This document shows positions 60,227 through 64,000 of a stretch of DNA of 64,000 nt, piece after piece (position 1 is the stretch's first letter; each line of letters starts with the position of its first letter). The notes under the pieces are model-generated. The model ran no database searches and was not told the DNA's origin. It saw only the letters and a list, made by a program, of their open reading frames with translations. The translations under genes were made by a program, and so were the position numbers. The stretch spans positions 284,957,001-285,021,000 of the forward strand of contig CM028131.1 of NCBI GenBank assembly GCA_016271365.2, in the 5' to 3' direction. The DNA is from Neoceratodus forsteri. Taxonomy: Eukaryota; Chordata; Ceratodontiformes; Ceratodontidae.

Positions 60227-61004
60227 AAGGAACTATTTCCGGGGGGGTGAGGGGTGGGAAGGGATTGGGCCTAAACTGTGCCCTCACAAAACAATCAGCT
60301 AAGAGCTCTGACCCACCGCTGCGATGAGTGCTTTCCTGTCTGCAAGATACTATACACAACAATTTGACAGAGAAAATCCCCTGCTAATCAAACAGAGAAA
60401 AATCAAGACATCCAAGTCAGACACAGGTAAACCTCCCCAGCAGGAAATAATGGACCAAGGGTGGGACCAGCCCAAGTCTTCCAGAAACAATCAGTTAGCT
60501 GAGGCCTCTGGTCAGACCATTAGCACCCTTCCCCCACTCTGCACTCAAACTTTGCAGCTAGTGAAGCCAGCAACAATTAATCACAATTCTACTCAAAGCC
60601 CCCAAAATAAGTTTGCTACCCAAAGAAACAGGACTCCAATTCAAACAGCTTCACCAACAACACATCAAAATAGGCTTGGAATTAGAAGATACATGTCATC
60701 CAAAAGAAACAGACCCAGTTAAATCACACCAATTATGTTTTAAACAGAAGAAATAGGTCTCTACAAATGCAGCCTGCCACACAGTGAATCAAACAAATGA
60801 GCCCACTTATAGCTACCAAAACAGGTTTCAAAATTCCAACAGCCCCAAACAATGCCCTGCTAGCCCCTTAGTAGTAAGAAAGAAAAGAAATAACCTTCTA
60901 CCAAGTAGAATCCACAAGAAACAATGTAAAACAACAAGAAGCTACTGTACTGTAGATCTGATCTTGTCCCCCTTCTAGTTCCTTCTGAGAAGCCAAAGCA
61001 CTGA
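60227..61004. other. Possible CR1 5' UTR, otherwise unclassified
   Basis: The sequence lies between the CR1 5' motif at 60,205 and the 46-bp minisatellite, inside the gap in the DIRS element. Plus-strand frames of 132 and 64 codons (60,324-60,722, 60,784-60,978) are polar, Gln/Asn/Thr-rich and lack known motifs. Because the neighbouring CR1 runs on the minus strand, I regard this as its 5' UTR or that of CR1-C and not as a gene. Confidence 0.4.
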
Positions 61005-61369
61005 GTTCCAAACTCTGTGATTTCCCTTGTGCTGCTTTCAAAATCAGACAGTTCCAAACTCTGTGATTTCCCTTGTGCTGCTTTCAAAATAAGAGTTCCA
61101 AACTCTTTGACTTCCCATGTGCTGCTTTCAAAATCAAACAGTTCCAAACTCTGTGATTTCCCTTGTGCTGCTTTCAAAATCAGACAGTTCCAAACTCTGT
61201 GACTTCCCTTGTGCTGCTTTCAAAATCAGACAGTTCCAAACTCTGTGACTTCCCTTGTGCTGCTTTCAAAATCAGACAGTTCTGAACTCTGTGACTTCCC
61301 TTGTGCTGCTTTCAAAATCAAGCAGTTTCAAACTCTGTGACTTCCCTTGTGCTGCTTTCAGAATCAATG
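61005..61369. repeat. 46-bp minisatellite, eight units
   Basis: Units begin GTTCCAAACTCTGTGA and contain TTCCCTTGTGCTGCTTTCAA. Starts are at 61,005, 61,051, 61,095, 61,141, 61,187, 61,233, 61,279 and 61,325, with one unit 44 bp long. The array sits at the break between DIRS Gag and the CR1 insert and could be 5' UTR monomers of the CR1. The minus strand is largely free of stops across the array. Confidence 0.95.
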
Positions 61370-61379
61370 GGTAAAGGGG

Positions 61380-63700
61380 GGGTAGACACAAGGGGGGACC
61401 GCCAGTCCCCCCTTTGGGGATTTTGCTAGTGGATGCAGCTGGGAAAAGCAAGACAGGTGCTGTAGTTTTGCATTTGCCCTGGGTTCTAGCTGGCTGTTGG
61501 GCTTGGTGGGGAGGCTGGCGATGAAAGGGCTGCCTCTGGACAGGTCTGGGCTGGGTATGATATAGGGAGTGGACCAATCCTATGGCCCTCCCTGAGTCTT
61601 GATGCTTGGTGATGATGCCCTCCACATTGCTCCCCAAATAGCAGGGAGCCCCTGAAATGGTATTCAGTATATACTGCTGCACATTCTGAGTGAATCCAGA
61701 GACCCTGAGCTGGGAGTACCACGAAGGCAGATGCTGGTGGCTGCAGCCCTTGCCGACGCATTCACAGCATCGTAAGTGGTCCTAAGAATGTGGTCACCAA
61801 TGTCAGAGAGCACGTTGAGGGGGTTCTGCAACTCTCACTTAGGAACCCTTTCAGGGAGAGTGAGAGAGAGAAAGAGAGAGGATGACCCTCTGGACCTTGT
61901 CCCACAAGGAATTTTGATATCGCAGCATGTAGCCAAGGTAGTTTAAGGCCTGGATAGTGAGAGTGGAGGAAGCAAACATCCATTTGCCAGACCGGTTCAC
62001 ATGGCAGACTTCCCAGTCTGGGGGAAGGAAACTGAGGTGTATTGGCCATTTGGAATGGTCATGGGCAGCATTAATGACCACCAAGTCAGCCTGTGCCTGT
62101 TCCCCAAAAGTGCCTGCCCTCTGGGCATAATAAAGCTGGTCTGCCTTGCAAGACATGGCAGGGAGGAGATGAGGCCGATGCCAGGCCATCATCATTACAT
62201 CCTCGTAAGTGTCTATCAGCAGGAGAACCACCAACGATAGAGCATCAGGGTTACAAAGGTATATGGCCAACCTCCTACAATTGGGGTCTTGCTCCTCTGA
62301 ACCAAAGCCCATCGCCACCTGGATGTGGTGCATGACTGCGGAAAAAGATGGATCATCCAGGGGAAACTGTGGAACATCCTTAGGAGTGGAGCCCCCTTCG
62401 GAGGACCTGGGGCAGGGAGAAGAGGAGCCTGAACCCCTATCCCCTTCTTCAAGAGCACCCTCATTCCCAGAATTTGGAAAGACCAGGTCAGGGTGGTAGT
62501 CATCCTCTTTGTTGGCCGGGGAGAAGTGAAGAAAGCCCAATGTGGTATCTGGGGGGGGGCACTGTGGAGCAGGTGATGGAGGTCCCAGCAGCAGCTCTTG
62601 TGAGGAGGTGGCAGGGCTGATATCAGTACCTGGGAATGTAAGACCCCCTAAAGGGAGGACATCGGCCCCTGAATATCCACCATGACTAGCGTAGGACCTG
62701 ATAGAGGTGGATGAGGGTAAGCTAGGGGAGCCTCTGGCGTAGGTAGAGGATAGCCAGGATAAGGCCCCATGGGAACTGGGTGAGGGTAATACAGACCCCT
62801 GAGCATAGGCCTGTGAGGGTTCTGCAATGAAGCAGGTGACATAGAAGCTGGTGAAGGGTGAGCCATGAGTGGGTAGAGTGAGGACTGGGAGCTGGCAGAA
62901 GCCTATCTCCGGGGGGGGCGCGGACTGATGTGAGGAGTCCAATGCGAGGAAAGAAGGTGATGGGAGGGGTGACGAAGGTGCCCATGTGTCCATGGAACCC
63001 CATTTGTGGGGGTACTGTGGATAAGGCCACCCTGCTGTGTACCCAAGGACGTGATGGGCCTAAGCTGCAGGGCTCTGGCAGGCTACAAGGATCCCTGGGC
63101 CGAAGTTCCTCCACCAGTAACAGAGATAGTGGCAAAGGAAGGAACCACCATTTGCTCTGAGGTAGAGAGAGTGCTGATGGGATGTGGGCCCAACTCCATG
63201 GAGGAGATGGATCCTGGCATGGCCGTGCAAGAGTGTGGCAACTGCCAGTGGTAGGACAAAGACCAGGACCGGTGTTTCTCTTTGTCCCAGTGCTTGTGCT
63301 TCCCTGTAGATTTGTCCTGTGGTTTGGCTCAAACAAAACCTGAGGACTGGGCCTGAGAGGCCAAAGAGTGGGCTAGAGTGGTTGGAGGTTGGGTCCTGGG
63401 AGGCCACAGAAGACAGTGCCTGCAGCTTCTGCTCCACTGAGGTGACCTTCAGCTTGAGAAAGTACCCTTTGAAGGTCTGCTGGCAGCCATGCTAGGTAAT
63501 GGCGTCGAACCTCTGGCAGAACTCACAGGACGAGACGTCGTGGTCTGGGCCTAGGCAGAAAAAGCAAGCCGATTGGCCATCCTTTTTAGGAATTTGCTGG
63601 CTACTGGCCCACTTGTTCCAATGCTTTGATGTTGATGAGGAAGGAGAAGACATAAACAAAAGAAAGAGAGAATAGAAAGCTGGGGAGAAACTAAGGAGAG
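61380..63700 (-). pseudogene. DIRS Gag-like ORF
   Basis: Near 63,650 the minus strand starts MSSPSSSTSKHWNKWAS with a Cys-rich finger CFFCLGPDHDVSSCEFCQRF. After breaks near 63,490 and 63,060, a 380-codon frame (61,851-62,993) has a Pro/Ser-rich half followed by the conserved part: FSAVMHHIQVAMGF, DQLYYAQRAGTFGEQAQADL, WMFASSTLTIQALNYLGYML and RYQNSLWDKVQ. This pattern matches DIRS ORF1 proteins, which package the RNA. The C-terminus (61,380-61,760) is in other frames and ends at the CR1 insertion. Confidence 0.75.
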
Positions 63701-63787
63701 AAAAATTCAAAAAGGTGTGAAATGGCAACTGAAGCAGCAGTGGTTTCCTTGTAGATCTGACGTGACTTGGTTGATGGAAAGAACTGG

Positions 63788-63965
63788 GGGAGGATGTGGG
63801 GGATGCACATCTATAAAGGGAAGCTGACATCAGAGAGTGACTTTGGAGGTGGGCAGCCCCTTCTTGTAAACTGCTAGCTAGAAAAAATTCTGTGTGGTTC
63901 TAGTGCCTGACAGCGAAGTCCTACCTATGATGGCCTACTGCAGGAGATTCTCCTGATGTAAGATC
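63788..63965 (-). repeat. DIRS right inverted terminal repeat
   Basis: Reverse complement of the left repeat: GGAAGCTGACATCAGAG, GGTGGGCAGCCCC, CGAAGTCCTACCTATGATGG and CCTACTGCAGGAGATTC appear in the mirrored order. The repeat is about 75% similar to the left one by eye. Sequence to 64,000 may still be element or flank. Confidence 0.8.
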
Positions 63966-64000
63966 TTATCTATCTTCAGGGCCACTAGCCCTTTCCAGAT

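Larger units (their letters stand above)
48973..64000 (-). mobile_element. DIRS-like YR retrotransposon, interrupted by CR1s
   Basis: The element shows the defining DIRS architecture: inverted terminal repeats (about 49,000-49,185 and 63,788-63,965), an internal complementary region (49,517-49,640), and in minus-strand order Gag (about 61,380-63,700), RT (50,770-51,555) and tyrosine recombinase (49,887-50,200). DIRS elements integrate through the recombinase without target duplication. The body is split between Gag and RT by 9.8 kb of CR1 sequence. No RNase H or methyltransferase part is recognisable. Without the insert the element is about 5.2 kb. It may extend past the window. Confidence 0.85.

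Noticed and set aside
60324..60978. Two plus-strand polar ORFs as a novel gene
   Set aside because: No motif, no conserved partner, and the position fits the 5' UTR of antisense CR1 elements.
61005..61369. 46-bp array as a CRISPR array
   Set aside because: The units are contiguous without unique spacers and the context is vertebrate retroelements.
61851..62993. 380-codon minus-strand ORF as a host gene
   Set aside because: Its second half matches the DIRS Gag pattern and it lies between DIRS RT and the terminal repeat in the right order and strand, so it is retroelement sequence.

Overview
The window looks like repeat-dense nuclear DNA from a tetrapod, most likely an amphibian and possibly a caecilian. 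This rests on many CR1 and L2-like LINEs with octamer tails, a DIRS-type tyrosine-recombinase retrotransposon, a hAT element and vertebrate-style microsatellites. The caecilian guess is recall of CR1 3' ends of this type and was not checked. No operons, bacterial genes or CRISPR arrays are present, and no confident host gene. Almost every long open frame is a retroelement fragment.

Left part (1-14,943). A 342-bp hAT element with a perfect 8-bp target duplication lies at 653-994. An antisense L2-like LINE (about 2,965-12,430) is split inside its reverse transcriptase (RT) by an antisense CR1 (4,529-10,575), which is itself split by a sense CR1 (about 7,205-9,883), giving three nested layers. 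An unclassified retroposon with a 17-bp target duplication (12,786-13,340) and two LINE 3' ends follow.

Middle part (14,944-46,431). A tandem segmental duplication of about 15.6-15.8 kb, copy 1 at 14,944-30,585 and copy 2 at 30,586-46,431. Sampled stretches differ by about 1-5%, with local peaks. Each copy holds, in order: low-copy sequence with a small minus-strand ORF behind promoter-like motifs (RFX X-box type, ACTACAA type), the unclassified retroposon, an antisense CR1 with ORF1 esterase, endonuclease (EN) and RT, an L2-like 3' fragment, a sense CR1/L3-like LINE split by an insertion carrying a 95-bp VNTR (3 units in copy 1, 5 in copy 2), an antisense L2-like LINE split by a non-coding insertion with TG/TA microsatellites, and a sense L2-like LINE. 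The last is cut at the copy 1/copy 2 junction and continues to its 3' end only after copy 2 (about 47,745).

Right part (46,432-64,000). After an unclassified LINE tail and an antisense CR1 fragment comes an antisense DIRS-like element (48,973 to the window end) with inverted terminal repeats, an internal complementary region, and recombinase, RT and Gag remnants. About 9.8 kb of it (51,567-61,369) is occupied by two head-to-tail antisense CR1 copies and a 46-bp minisatellite.

The main leads are the duplication, the small ORF with its promoter-like module, the DIRS architecture, the unclassified retroposon family, and a TGACATCA motif recurring near the 5' ends of unrelated retroelements.
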